Source: Cacconaster sp033811195
Lineage (GTDB): Bacteria > Bacteroidota > Bacteroidia > Bacteroidales > UBA932
NCBI GenBank assembly: GCA_033811195.1
Contig: JAPXOZ010000029.1
Span: 1-13,124, forward strand
Direction of reading: 5' to 3'
Length of the DNA: 13,124 nucleotides
The translations under genes were made by a program, and so were the position numbers. Numbering within the stretch: position 1 is the first letter of the stretch; the number at the start of each line of letters is the position of its first letter. Shown one piece after another: positions 1-7,137 of the stretch. The notes beneath the pieces were generated by a model, which ran no database searches, had not been told where the DNA came from, and saw nothing but the letters and a program-made list of their open reading frames with translations.

Positions 1-13
1 TCAGATTGTTTGA

Positions 14-1654
14 TTAATTCAAAAGTTTAGCGATGGTTGCGTTGTACTCAGCCTCAGCCAATTCGAGTCTCTTCTTAGCAGTTTCAACCTTGATCTCAAG
101 CTGTGCTATGATGTTCTGCTGCTCTTTGACAGCCATCTCGATAGGATTGTAGCCTGCATTGAATTGGGCGAGAAGCTTCTTCCAGTAACCGAGTTCAATT
201 TCACATTTCTCGAGGTATGTCTCCCATGCCGTTCTGTACCGTCTCTGGAACTTGTTGTAGTTATCAAAGAAGGTAGCCAGGTCGGCAGCAAGGTTCTCGC
301 CGTAGTCTTTCTTAACTGCGGTAATGTTGATTTTGTACTCGTGGGTAACAGGGTCTACAACGATTACATATTTCTCCCACTCATACTGATAGATACCCGT
401 GGCGGCTGTGTAGGCAGCATCGAGAGCAGCCATGATTGCGTCAAGGTGGTCAGTTATGTGAGTGATATGATATGCACGATCATAGAAGCCGTGGAGGGTT
501 TCAGGATAGTCACCATGCCACTTCTGAGCAAGTTCGAGCTGCTTGCCGCCGAAGTACTTCGTGTTGTAAGCCCAGTTCTTGATTATGGGATCAACAGACT
601 CGTAAGTTGCAGGTATGGCACCCGGTACGGGAGCGGGGATTGTAGGAACATCTGTGGAGAAGTATTCAACGGGTTTGCCGTTTTTGTCATATTTCTTCAC
701 ACCATAGAATGCTTCCTTAAGTGCTGCGAGAGCTGCCTGATATGCATCCCAAGCTGCTTTCTTGTCAGGATATTCGTCGTAAGCTTTCTTCTTGGTAGTC
801 CAATCTGCTTTCTCAGCAGTGAATGCTGCATCGTCCACTACTGTTCTGGCGGCTTCGACAGCATCCATACATGCATCAATCCAAGCTTTGATATGAGCGA
901 GAGCCTCTAAATTATTTTTGCCACTTATTATATAATCACGATTGAACTCCGTCAAAAGTTTATCGTAGTATTCTGTTCCCGGCTTTCCGGTTAAGTTAGA
1001 TTCCCCAATAAAAATATTCGAATTACCGAGACGACCGTTAACAGCCTTATAATAGTCAGCCGGCTTTTCACCGTGTGACTCGAGGAATGAAAGAACTGTA
1101 CCGAGCCTTTTATTATATAAAATCTTATCTCCCGTGAAAATAACTATATTATTAGGAACAGTGAAGGTCGTGTCCGACCAGTTTATAGGCAACTCATCTT
1201 GAGGATCATCAGGACAAGCAGTTACATTCCAGAATGATTTGTAGATCTTTTTATATCCGGCATAAGGATCAGCACCACTGACAGCAGCGAGGGCTTCTTC
1301 ATAGGCAGTCTTTGCATCCGTTACCGACTTGGGAATATAGTCTTCACTAGTAGCATAATTGTGAAAGAGGTATTCAGCATCCATCTTGGGAGTGTAATCG
1401 TAGAAGCGAAGAGCTCCAATTGGCACACCCTTACCCAGTAGACCGACATTGAAGCGTTTGTCTATCTCGTCCCAGTTTCTATACGCAAATGAGGCGGGTA
1501 TGAGGATAACGTTCAGAGTTCTCAACAGAGGGTCATACCGAAACGTCAACGGGTCACCGGAAGGATGACTCCTGAAAGGACGTTTTTTAATATTATTAAA
1601 TTTCACAAGACCAGGCGAAAAAGAACCAGTATTATTAAGTACAATAGCGGCCAT
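14..1654 (-). CDS. Distal half of a split coiled-coil lipoprotein locus (hypothetical)
   Basis: This 546-residue frame overlaps the end of the upstream lipoprotein frame by 20 bp. I do not recognise a family. It has no signal peptide or membrane segment of its own. It is rich in Tyr, Ala, Lys and Asp, and its last 45 or so residues are a strongly charged heptad-like helix (from about VKEQQNIIAQLEIKVETAKK to the C-terminus), a likely coiled coil. The nominal start, MAAIVLNN, lies inside the upstream frame, and an in-frame TAG lies only 13 codons before it (1694-1696). The missing export signal, together with a partner that has a lipoprotein signal, suggests this is the C-terminal part of one protein of about 1,170 residues broken by a frameshift. 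A genuine separate, translationally coupled gene is the alternative. Function unknown. Confidence 0.6.
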   Translation of the reverse strand: MAAIVLNNTGSFSPGLVKFNNIKKRPFRSHPSGDPLTFRYDPLLRTLNVILIPASFAYRNWDEIDKRFNVGLLGKGVPIGALRFYDYTPKMDAEYLFHNYATSEDYIPKSVTDAKTAYEEALAAVSGADPYAGYKKIYKSFWNVTACPDDPQDELPINWSDTTFTVPNNIVIFTGDKILYNKRLGTVLSFLESHGEKPADYYKAVNGRLGNSNIFIGESNLTGKPGTEYYDKLLTEFNRDYIISGKNNLEALAHIKAWIDACMDAVEAARTVVDDAAFTAEKADWTTKKKAYDEYPDKKAAWDAYQAALAALKEAFYGVKKYDKNGKPVEYFSTDVPTIPAPVPGAIPATYESVDPIIKNWAYNTKYFGGKQLELAQKWHGDYPETLHGFYDRAYHITHITDHLDAIMAALDAAYTAATGIYQYEWEKYVIVVDPVTHEYKINITAVKKDYGENLAADLATFFDNYNKFQRRYRTAWETYLEKCEIELGYWKKLLAQFNAGYNPIEMAVKEQQNIIAQLEIKVETAKKRLELAEAEYNATIAKLLN

Positions 1655-3509
1655 ACGAATAATCTGAATAAACCTTATAGGTGGGCCAAGTTCCTATTTT
1701 TTGTTGATAACCGGCTCTTTGGATATCTCTGAGGTCAACTCTAAAGTCCTGGTTATTATTCTTATTTTTACAAACTAAAAAGTTATAGGGTTCATTGTAC
1801 ATTGCATTTGCATCATCAAAGAAATCCCACCTCTTAACGGCAAAATCCACAATAGCGGCTAAGAGGTCTGTTGTATCCTGCGGAGGAACCTCTGCCGAAG
1901 GCTTAGGAGGGGGACTACTGGCACCATAAACTGACGAATATTTGGCAATGATACCTGCCCCAATAACATTGTCACCGGTAAGAACTTTTGCGGCATCAAT
2001 GAGAGCCTGTGCCTGAGCCTTTGCATCAATGATTGCTTGTCTGTAAGCTATACCCTTGGCTAATGTATCAGCTAGTGCTGTTGAATCAACCTCAGGAACC
2101 CATTTATCTCTGCCTGCCGCTAAAATAGCACGATGTGCCCAATAAATAGAGTCAGCATCATGAGCAGCTTGCCGAGCCTTTTCAAGTGCAGTCTTATCAC
2201 TCGGAGTAAGTACAAGATGTCTGTTGAGTACCGAATGTGCTCCATAAAGACCGATAAAGAGAGGGTCTTCAAGGGTTACATCGGTATCGTTCGCTAAATC
2301 CTTGTATGTGAAAGTTAAGGGCTCCTCCGTATTCTCTTTGCCGAAAATGAAGTTAACCATTTCCAAGGTACTGTTAGTTTCAATACCTGCCTTATAACCG
2401 ACCGAAGGATCACCCGCTGCCCAAAAGAAATTTGTTGTAGAATCCACACCAACTGGAGCTGCGGTATTTGCATAGAGATTTACGAGGCCTGCAAATTGCC
2501 TGTAAACATTTGTACCGTCAAACTGTAATGTGGTAACCTTTAACTCAGGGAGTGCCAATGAGTCAGTGTGGTCACCTTTGCCGTCATAATCACTTCTTAC
2601 GGGCTCTGCACCGGGATCAGGAGGCCTTTTGTCTCCGGGATTGGGCTTAACGGGAACTGCAGCAACGTCAGCTAAGTACTTCTCTTTAGCTGCCTGCCAC
2701 TCTTCCTCATAACCTATATTGGCCTCACACCAGGTGTTTACCATGTATAGAACGGAGTCGCGTGAAAGTTGGGCAGCTGAGTAGTCGATAGCGTTAAGAG
2801 AGTCCTGAAGCATGTCGAACTCTGACTTCCAATCCTCGAGATCGAGATTCTCAGGAACATTTGCGAGTGCAGTCTTTGCCCTTTCAACCTCACCTGCGAA
2901 GAAATCAACCTCTCCCTGGAAGTTGACTTTCCAATCGGTGGAGTCGTTTAGAGCATACTCAAGCTCCCAGAGCCTTGCATTAGCTTCCCCGAGTTCGTAA
3001 AGTAAATCGTTGTACTCGTCGAAAGCATCTTCGTACTCCATCATAACTGCGAATAGGAGTCCTCGCTCTTCCCCTGTGAGGAGGTGCTGAACTGCAGCTA
3101 TAGCGCGAAGAGTTACTCTGAGGTTCTCCTCAGCCTCTGCGAGATTGGCTTTTGCATCAGCTACCATTTCGTCGTACTGAATCATGAGGAGTTCTTTTTC
3201 TCTCGCAAGAGAATCAATGTCAAACTGAGTCTGAGCAGCCTTGATCTGAATGTCATACTCGCGAATTCTGTTCTCGATCAGCTGTGCTTCAGTCATAGCG
3301 TCAATATAGGCATCTCTCGCCAATACATAGGCAGCATTAGCTTCCTGCAACTCGGCAGCTGCCAAGCGCAGTTGTGCGAGCGCATTGAGATAGTCAGCTT
3401 TCTCAGTGCGAAGCTGCTGGATACCAATCGGCTCAATAAACTCAAGACACGAAGTGAACAGACTGCTTGCAGTAATCATGATCACTAATGAATAAATAAT
3501 TTTTTTCAT
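1635..3509 (-). CDS. Coiled-coil lipoprotein (hypothetical), N-terminal part
   Basis: This is a 624-residue protein starting MKKIIYSLVIMITASSLFTSC. It has a basic n-region, a hydrophobic core and Cys21 in a relaxed Bacteroidetes lipobox, so it is probably a cell-envelope lipoprotein. Residues 33 to about 240 are Ala/Leu/Glu-rich with heptad character (coiled coil). A Pro-rich linker follows at about 286-304, and a second Pro-rich stretch (SPPPKPSAEVPP) lies near the C-terminus. The frame ends GRYCT at 1637, where the distal frame takes over. The start is well supported by the signal peptide. A transposon is inserted 9 bp upstream of the ATG, so the native leader and promoter (6927-6958) are now more than 3 kb away. 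Both the insertion and the frame break suggest the locus is decaying or silenced. No function can be assigned. Confidence 0.7.
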   Translation of the reverse strand: MKKIIYSLVIMITASSLFTSCLEFIEPIGIQQLRTEKADYLNALAQLRLAAAELQEANAAYVLARDAYIDAMTEAQLIENRIREYDIQIKAAQTQFDIDSLAREKELLMIQYDEMVADAKANLAEAEENLRVTLRAIAAVQHLLTGEERGLLFAVMMEYEDAFDEYNDLLYELGEANARLWELEYALNDSTDWKVNFQGEVDFFAGEVERAKTALANVPENLDLEDWKSEFDMLQDSLNAIDYSAAQLSRDSVLYMVNTWCEANIGYEEEWQAAKEKYLADVAAVPVKPNPGDKRPPDPGAEPVRSDYDGKGDHTDSLALPELKVTTLQFDGTNVYRQFAGLVNLYANTAAPVGVDSTTNFFWAAGDPSVGYKAGIETNSTLEMVNFIFGKENTEEPLTFTYKDLANDTDVTLEDPLFIGLYGAHSVLNRHLVLTPSDKTALEKARQAAHDADSIYWAHRAILAAGRDKWVPEVDSTALADTLAKGIAYRQAIIDAKAQAQALIDAAKVLTGDNVIGAGIIAKYSSVYGASSPPPKPSAEVPPQDTTDLLAAIVDFAVKRWDFFDDANAMYNEPYNFLVCKNKNNNQDFRVDLRDIQRAGYQQKIGTWPTYKVYSDYSYGRYCT

Positions 3510-3510
3510 A

Positions 3511-3518
3511 AAAATTAT
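3511..3518. repeat. Left target-site duplication (8 bp)
   Basis: AAAATTAT directly abuts the left terminal inverted repeat and is repeated exactly at 6845-6852. Confidence 0.93.
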
Positions 3519-3541
3519 CGGAATTATCTACTTTAATCTTG
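3519..3541 (+). repeat. Left terminal inverted repeat
   Basis: These 23 bp, beginning CGGAATTATC and ending AATCTTG, are the exact reverse complement of 6822-6844. The last bases also form the -33 box of the transposase promoter. Confidence 0.95.
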
Positions 3542-3569
3542 CATAATCCAAAATAAAGTTGTACCTTTG
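3539..3569 (+). promoter_or_regulatory. Transposase-cargo operon promoter
   Basis: A TTG at 3539-3541 and TACCTTTG at 3562-3569 are separated by 20 bases, matching the Bacteroidetes -33/-7 pattern. The -33 box is the inner end of the left terminal repeat. Transcription should begin at about 3575-3577, leaving a leader of only about 15 bases before the ATG at 3591. No other clear promoter is seen before the cargo gene. Confidence 0.75.
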
Positions 3570-3590
3570 CATTATAAAAAGCAAAGAGAT

Positions 3591-4511
3591 ATGACATACT
3601 TTGAGTTTACAAAGAGATTCCCAGACGAGAACAGCGCGATAGATTTCATCGTTGCGACCAAGTATAAGGACGGTTATGTTTGTCCGAAATGCGGAAGCAT
3701 ACACAAAGGAATATATCATCAGAAGTACAATCATCGTTTCATGTATTGCAACAACTGCAAGAGCGAGTTTTCCGCATTGAAGGGTACGATATTCGAGAAC
3801 ACGCACCTTGACTTGCGCATGTGGCTGTATGCCATGAATCTCGTTCTTGTTTCCCGAAAAGGAATATCCGCTTTGCAGTTGAAAAGGGAATTGGGTATGG
3901 GTTCTTATCAGTCTGCATGGCGTATGCTTCAGCAGATACGCAAGGCGATGGAGAAAGAGGAATACAAGGAAACATTCGAGGCTGTTGTGGAGATTGACGA
4001 GACCTATGTAGGCGGCAAGCCTCGCAAGAACAATGACCATTCGGACGATGAAGACAACAAGCCGAAAAGAGGACGCGGAACATCGAAAACACCTGTAATC
4101 GGTGTAAAGGAACGCAACACGGGCAAGGTTCATGCAGTTGTCGCAAATTACAATGATGAGGGCAAACAATTGAGTGGCAAACAACTTTTCGCAGTTCTCA
4201 AAAAAGTATGCAAGGGCAACAATACCGTTATGACAGACCAGTTCTCAGGGTATAACATTCTCGACAAAGAAAACGAGTGCAACTTTGTCCGTCTTAAAAT
4301 AGACCATACCGTAACATACTCACTCGGAGACGGAATACACACCAACGGAATAGAAAGTTTTTGGGCGATACTCAAACGAGGCGTATATGGAGTGTTCCAT
4401 AACGTATCAGTCAAGTATATGCAGAAGTATGTGACGGAGTTCTGCTACCGTCTTAACCACAGGGATAATAATGAGGCTTTTACCTCACTTGTTGAACTCG
4501 CAATAGCATAA
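3591..4511 (+). CDS. IS1595-family (ISXO2-like) transposase
   Basis: This 306-residue DDE-type transposase catalyses movement of the element by acting on its 23-bp ends. It begins with a zinc ribbon (C31-P-K-C34 and C53-N-N-C56) for DNA binding. A helix-turn-helix-like segment follows at about 90-118 (SRKGISALQLKRELGMGSYQ). The catalytic core has D136 in VEIDETYVGG, D216 in VMTDQFSGY, and N252/E255 in HTNGIESFWAILKRG, the typical IS1595 third motif. I chose ATG 3591. An in-frame TTG at 3567 overlaps the -7 promoter box and would precede the transcription start. The length is normal for the family and no frame break is seen, so the gene looks intact. The cargo methylase begins 4 bp after its stop codon, so the two genes are likely co-transcribed and coupled. 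Confidence 0.95.
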   Translation: MTYFEFTKRFPDENSAIDFIVATKYKDGYVCPKCGSIHKGIYHQKYNHRFMYCNNCKSEFSALKGTIFENTHLDLRMWLYAMNLVLVSRKGISALQLKRELGMGSYQSAWRMLQQIRKAMEKEEYKETFEAVVEIDETYVGGKPRKNNDHSDDEDNKPKRGRGTSKTPVIGVKERNTGKVHAVVANYNDEGKQLSGKQLFAVLKKVCKGNNTVMTDQFSGYNILDKENECNFVRLKIDHTVTYSLGDGIHTNGIESFWAILKRGVYGVFHNVSVKYMQKYVTEFCYRLNHRDNNEAFTSLVELAIA

Positions 4512-4515
4512 TAGT

Positions 4516-6759
4516 ATGAATAACAATAATTTACAAATAGTGGGGGGGGGTAAAAGTGAGACTATTACTGAAAACATATTTAGAGAGTTTTACGGGAACG
4601 GAGCATTCATGGAAAAATCTGCCATACCTTCCCATTATGGGTTCAAGTCAAAGAAAAGGACTGGCTCTAAAGGTTATCCCGATTTCTTTAGAGATAATGA
4701 GGATGAGGATTTTGTGATTATTGTAGAGGCGAAAGCGGATGATTTTAATGCGGCTTGTGAGGAAGTTAAATTTTACGCTCTCAATAATACTATTTCCAAG
4801 GACATAATTACCATACCAATATCCGGTCAATCAAATAACACCTATCGTTCCGGGCTATTTCTGCTGACTGAAAACAAAGACTATATAAAACTTGAAACGG
4901 CCGGGAAACTTTTACCAATAAAAGATATTGTAAAGTTGTATCGAAAGACAAAGTTCGGAGATACGATTTCTACTGAATTCCTAAAATCAACACTAAAACA
5001 GCTTAATAAAGACTTTCATAGCCATAGTATAAAAGACACGGAAAGGAGCCTCTTCTTTGCAGGACTTATGATTGCATTGAAAGATGACACTTTCTCCAAA
5101 ACCTATGAATCCATTCAACAGCCAACGAAAGAAGAACAAGAGAATGCAGCCTATAAGTTAATCGAAGCACATAATCTAAATTCCGCAATATTAGATGCGA
5201 TAGTACGGCAAATATCAAACAAAGTCAATAACCTTTCTAAAGAATATAATTGGAAAGACAGGTTTTCATTCATCAAAAATATAGACTTTCCATTGCAGGA
5301 GTATAAATCTATTATTTCTAAAATAGAAGATAAGATTTTCAAGCCATTCCGAATGGATGAGAAGCAGGACATTTTGGGAAGGGCTTACAAAATATTCCTA
5401 TCAAAAGCCGGCAAAATTGATAACAAGAACATAATACTGACTCCTGACCATATCAAAAATTTGATGGTAGATTTAGCACGGTTAAACTTGGAAGATGTGG
5501 TTTTGGACACTTGCACCGGTAGCGGTGGATTCCTTATGGAATCAATGGAAAAAATGATAGCTCAAGCGCAAAATAATCCAGATACAATAAAACGTATAAA
5601 GGAACACAAGCTGATTGGTTTTGAAATAGACCCTACTCTGTTTGCGTTAGCTTGTTCTAATATGTTCCTACACGGTGATGGTAGAACAAATCTAATATTT
5701 GGAAGTAGCATAACGGATACTGAAAGCGATATATATAAGGGAATAAAGAAATTAAAGCCTAACAAATGTATAATCAATCCCCCTTATGAAAACAATCTTC
5801 CGATATTGTTTGTAAAGCAAGCATTGGATTATATTGAATCCAATGGAACATTGATAGTAATTATGCCTACTCCTACTCTTAATCGGAATATAGGAGGCTT
5901 AACTGACGACATACTACATATCGCAAAGTTGGATTTTGTAATAAAAATGCCAAATAATCTGTTCTCGGAACAAGGAAGAACGGTTAATACTTCTATTTTT
6001 GGATTTACAAAGACCCCACATAACAAACTCGATAAGGTTATCTTCTACAATATGGATGATGACGGTTTTGTAAGTGTTCAACATAAAGGAAGAATTGACA
6101 TAAATGGAAAGTGGAAAGAAATACGGAACAACGTAATTGACTGCATTAAGTATTCAGGAGATGGCGAAGTAGATTCCGATTACGAAAAGAGAGCTTTATA
6201 TGATGGTGATATTCTTAATTGTTATGGGATTAGGAGAAAAAATACCATCAACGGCAACCGGCTTATAAAATTAGGCGAACTGTTCGATGCGGAAAAAGGT
6301 ACTTTGGCAAGTGAGAAAAACATTGATGGTCAGTATGATTTCGTTACTGCATCAGAAGAATGGAAAAGCCATTGTTCCTACGATATGGACTGTGAGGCAA
6401 TAGTTTATGCGGTACAGGCTTCAGGGTCATTGGGAAGAAGTCACTATGTAAACGGGAAATTCATCGCAAGTAATCTGTGTTTGGTGCTTACACCTAAATT
6501 CAATTCGGAATATCCAATAAATGTATGCTTTTATAGCATATATCTTAATTCCATAAGAAAACAAATAGTAAGGGAACTATCAGATGGAACATCAAAACTT
6601 ACAATTTCAAAACGGGATTTACTGAACTATTATGTAGAATACTTCCCAATAGGCATACAAAATGAGATTGTTAGGAGTTATGATGATGTGGCCAAACGAC
6701 AAAAAGAATTAGAGGAGGCAAAACAAATCTTGCAATCAAAAATGAAAGATTTATTATAA
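4516..6759 (+). CDS. Single-chain restriction-modification enzyme (type IIG / type I-like R-M-S fusion)
   Basis: This 747-residue protein combines three activities. Residues about 14-140 form a PD-(D/E)XK nuclease: P55-D56 in KGYPDFF, then E71-A72-K73 in FVIIVEAKAD. Residues about 270-500 are an HsdM-like N6-adenine methyltransferase, with SAM motif I DTCTGSGGFL (331-340) and catalytic NPPY (421-424). Residues about 580-715 resemble one HsdS target-recognition domain (RLIKLGELFDAEKG to SKRDLLNYYVEYFP), followed by a coiled-coil helix (723-745) like HsdS spacers. It should recognise, methylate and cut a specific DNA sequence using SAM. No SF2 translocase motor is present, which argues for type IIG rather than classic type I. 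The cargo lies inside the transposon, downstream of the transposase. A G9 run in codons 9-12 makes expression potentially phase-variable. All key motifs are intact in this copy. Confidence 0.88.
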   Translation: MNNNNLQIVGGGKSETITENIFREFYGNGAFMEKSAIPSHYGFKSKKRTGSKGYPDFFRDNEDEDFVIIVEAKADDFNAACEEVKFYALNNTISKDIITIPISGQSNNTYRSGLFLLTENKDYIKLETAGKLLPIKDIVKLYRKTKFGDTISTEFLKSTLKQLNKDFHSHSIKDTERSLFFAGLMIALKDDTFSKTYESIQQPTKEEQENAAYKLIEAHNLNSAILDAIVRQISNKVNNLSKEYNWKDRFSFIKNIDFPLQEYKSIISKIEDKIFKPFRMDEKQDILGRAYKIFLSKAGKIDNKNIILTPDHIKNLMVDLARLNLEDVVLDTCTGSGGFLMESMEKMIAQAQNNPDTIKRIKEHKLIGFEIDPTLFALACSNMFLHGDGRTNLIFGSSITDTESDIYKGIKKLKPNKCIINPPYENNLPILFVKQALDYIESNGTLIVIMPTPTLNRNIGGLTDDILHIAKLDFVIKMPNNLFSEQGRTVNTSIFGFTKTPHNKLDKVIFYNMDDDGFVSVQHKGRIDINGKWKEIRNNVIDCIKYSGDGEVDSDYEKRALYDGDILNCYGIRRKNTINGNRLIKLGELFDAEKGTLASEKNIDGQYDFVTASEEWKSHCSYDMDCEAIVYAVQASGSLGRSHYVNGKFIASNLCLVLTPKFNSEYPINVCFYSIYLNSIRKQIVRELSDGTSKLTISKRDLLNYYVEYFPIGIQNEIVRSYDDVAKRQKELEEAKQILQSKMKDLL
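4542..4550 (+). repeat. G9 mononucleotide tract (candidate phase-variation switch)
   Basis: Nine consecutive G encode V-G-G-G at residues 9-12 of the restriction-modification protein, so the present frame is ON. Adding one G would give GGG GGG GGG TAA, a stop at codon 13. Removing one G gives a frame that ends at TGA 4715-4717. A run this long is striking in an AT-rich gene. Confidence 0.8.
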
Positions 6760-6761
6760 AA

Positions 6762-6786
6762 ATAGCAGGGTTTTCCGCCCTGCTAT
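6762..6786 (+). terminator. Hairpin after the cargo gene
   Basis: A 9-bp perfect stem (ATAGCAGGG / CCCTGCTAT) with a 7-base loop starts 2 bases after the stop codon. There is no clear T-run after it, so it may terminate inefficiently or mainly protect the mRNA 3' end. A second small hairpin (GTATC/GATAC) lies at 6798-6812. From there to the right terminal repeat I see nothing else. Confidence 0.6.
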
Positions 6787-6821
6787 CCAAATAAATCGTA
6801 TCTTTATGATACAGAGGTAAA

Positions 6822-6844
6822 CAAGATTAAAGTAGATAATTCCG
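6822..6844 (-). repeat. Right terminal inverted repeat
   Basis: This is the exact reverse complement of 3519-3541. It ends ATAATTCCG at the outer edge, followed at once by the target duplication. Confidence 0.95.
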
Positions 6845-6852
6845 AAAATTAT
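6845..6852. repeat. Right target-site duplication (8 bp)
   Basis: AAAATTAT directly abuts the right terminal inverted repeat and matches 3511-3518 exactly. Confidence 0.93.
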
Positions 6853-6926
6853 TAAGTATTTAATATTTATAAATTTAAAAAAGAATGAATTACCGACAAA
6901 ATAGTTTTTCAATAGTTTTTAATGAT

Positions 6927-6958
6927 CAAAGTTAATCTTAATTTTTTAATTTTCAAAA
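6927..6958 (-). promoter_or_regulatory. Probable native promoter of the lipoprotein locus, displaced by the transposon
   Basis: On the minus strand TTTTG (6954-6958), a 19-base spacer and TAACTTTG (6927-6934) fit the Bacteroidetes consensus. Before the insertion the transcript would have started at about 6920, with a leader of about 77 bases to the lipoprotein ATG. Now the 3.3-kb element lies between. The rest of 6853-6926 is AT-rich with no gene. Confidence 0.5.
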
Positions 6959-7020
6959 AAATAATAAAAAATGCATTCAATCAGCGCCGTAAAACACTCC
7001 GCAATTACTTGAGAGCTCTC
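6943..7020 (+). pseudogene. Fragment of ksgA/rsmA (16S rRNA dimethyladenosine transferase)
   Basis: In the frame through 6943-7020 the translation reads FLIFKKIIKNAFNQRRKTLR followed by NYLRAL. The core FNQRRKTLRN, preceded by a FKK-I/V-I/V-K helix, is the conserved C-terminal signature of KsgA/RsmA, which dimethylates adenines near the 16S rRNA 3' end. Only about 26 codons are recognisable. The frame is closed upstream by TAG at 6913-6915 with none of the SAM-binding domain present. Downstream the reading continues to 7140 (CLAEVGKQSLAEHH and so on) without resembling the expected KsgA tail. The stretch overlaps the proposed minus-strand promoter and ends in the tRNA-Lys terminator. It is best read as a relic left by rearrangement, with the real gene presumably elsewhere. 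A 72-codon hypothetical gene (6922-7140) is possible but unlikely. Confidence 0.6.
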
Positions 7021-7096
7021 ATTGTATGCCTCGCTGAGGTAGGGAAACAATCTTTAGCAGAGCATCACAATCACTTAGGCATTGAAGTACTGAGAC

Positions 7097-7130
7097 AAAA
7101 AAGAGACCGACTAAAAGCTTTTAGTCGGTC
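7097..7130 (-). terminator. Rho-independent terminator of tRNA-Lys
   Basis: 7105-7130 is a perfect 26-bp palindrome (GACCGACTAAAAG and its complement). On the minus strand it is followed by TCTTTTTTG. It begins 8 bases after the tRNA-Lys 3' end. Confidence 0.9.
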
Positions 7131-7137
7131 CCATCCG

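Larger units (their letters stand above)
3519..6844 (+). mobile_element. IS1595-family transposon carrying a restriction-modification gene
   Basis: The ends are defined by a perfect 23-bp inverted repeat (3519-3541 and 6822-6844), immediately flanked by the direct repeat AAAATTAT (3511-3518 and 6845-6852). Eight-base target duplications are characteristic of the IS1595 family, and the transposase at 3591-4511 agrees. The element is 3,326 bp, far longer than a bare IS of this family (about 1 kb), because a 747-codon passenger gene follows the transposase. The perfect duplication and repeats point to a recent and probably still mobile insertion. The cargo gene is visibly more AT-rich than the flanking chromosome. 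Passenger genes are known in IS1595-family elements. Confidence 0.95.

Noticed and set aside
164..910. 248-codon plus-strand open frame opposite the lipoprotein locus
   Set aside because: Its translation is Cys/Val/Ile-rich with no family resemblance, it lies antisense to a frame with clear coiled-coil composition, and no promoter is seen.
3567..3590. TTG-initiated longer transposase
   Set aside because: The TTG lies inside the -7 promoter box, upstream of the expected transcription start. ATG 3591 fits the family start.
3528..4184. Minus-strand open frames across the transposase
   Set aside because: They mirror a clear IS1595 transposase and show no motifs of their own.
7105..7130. 26-bp perfect palindrome considered as a recombination or regulator site
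   Set aside because: Its position 8 bases after tRNA-Lys and the T-run on the same strand explain it as a terminator.
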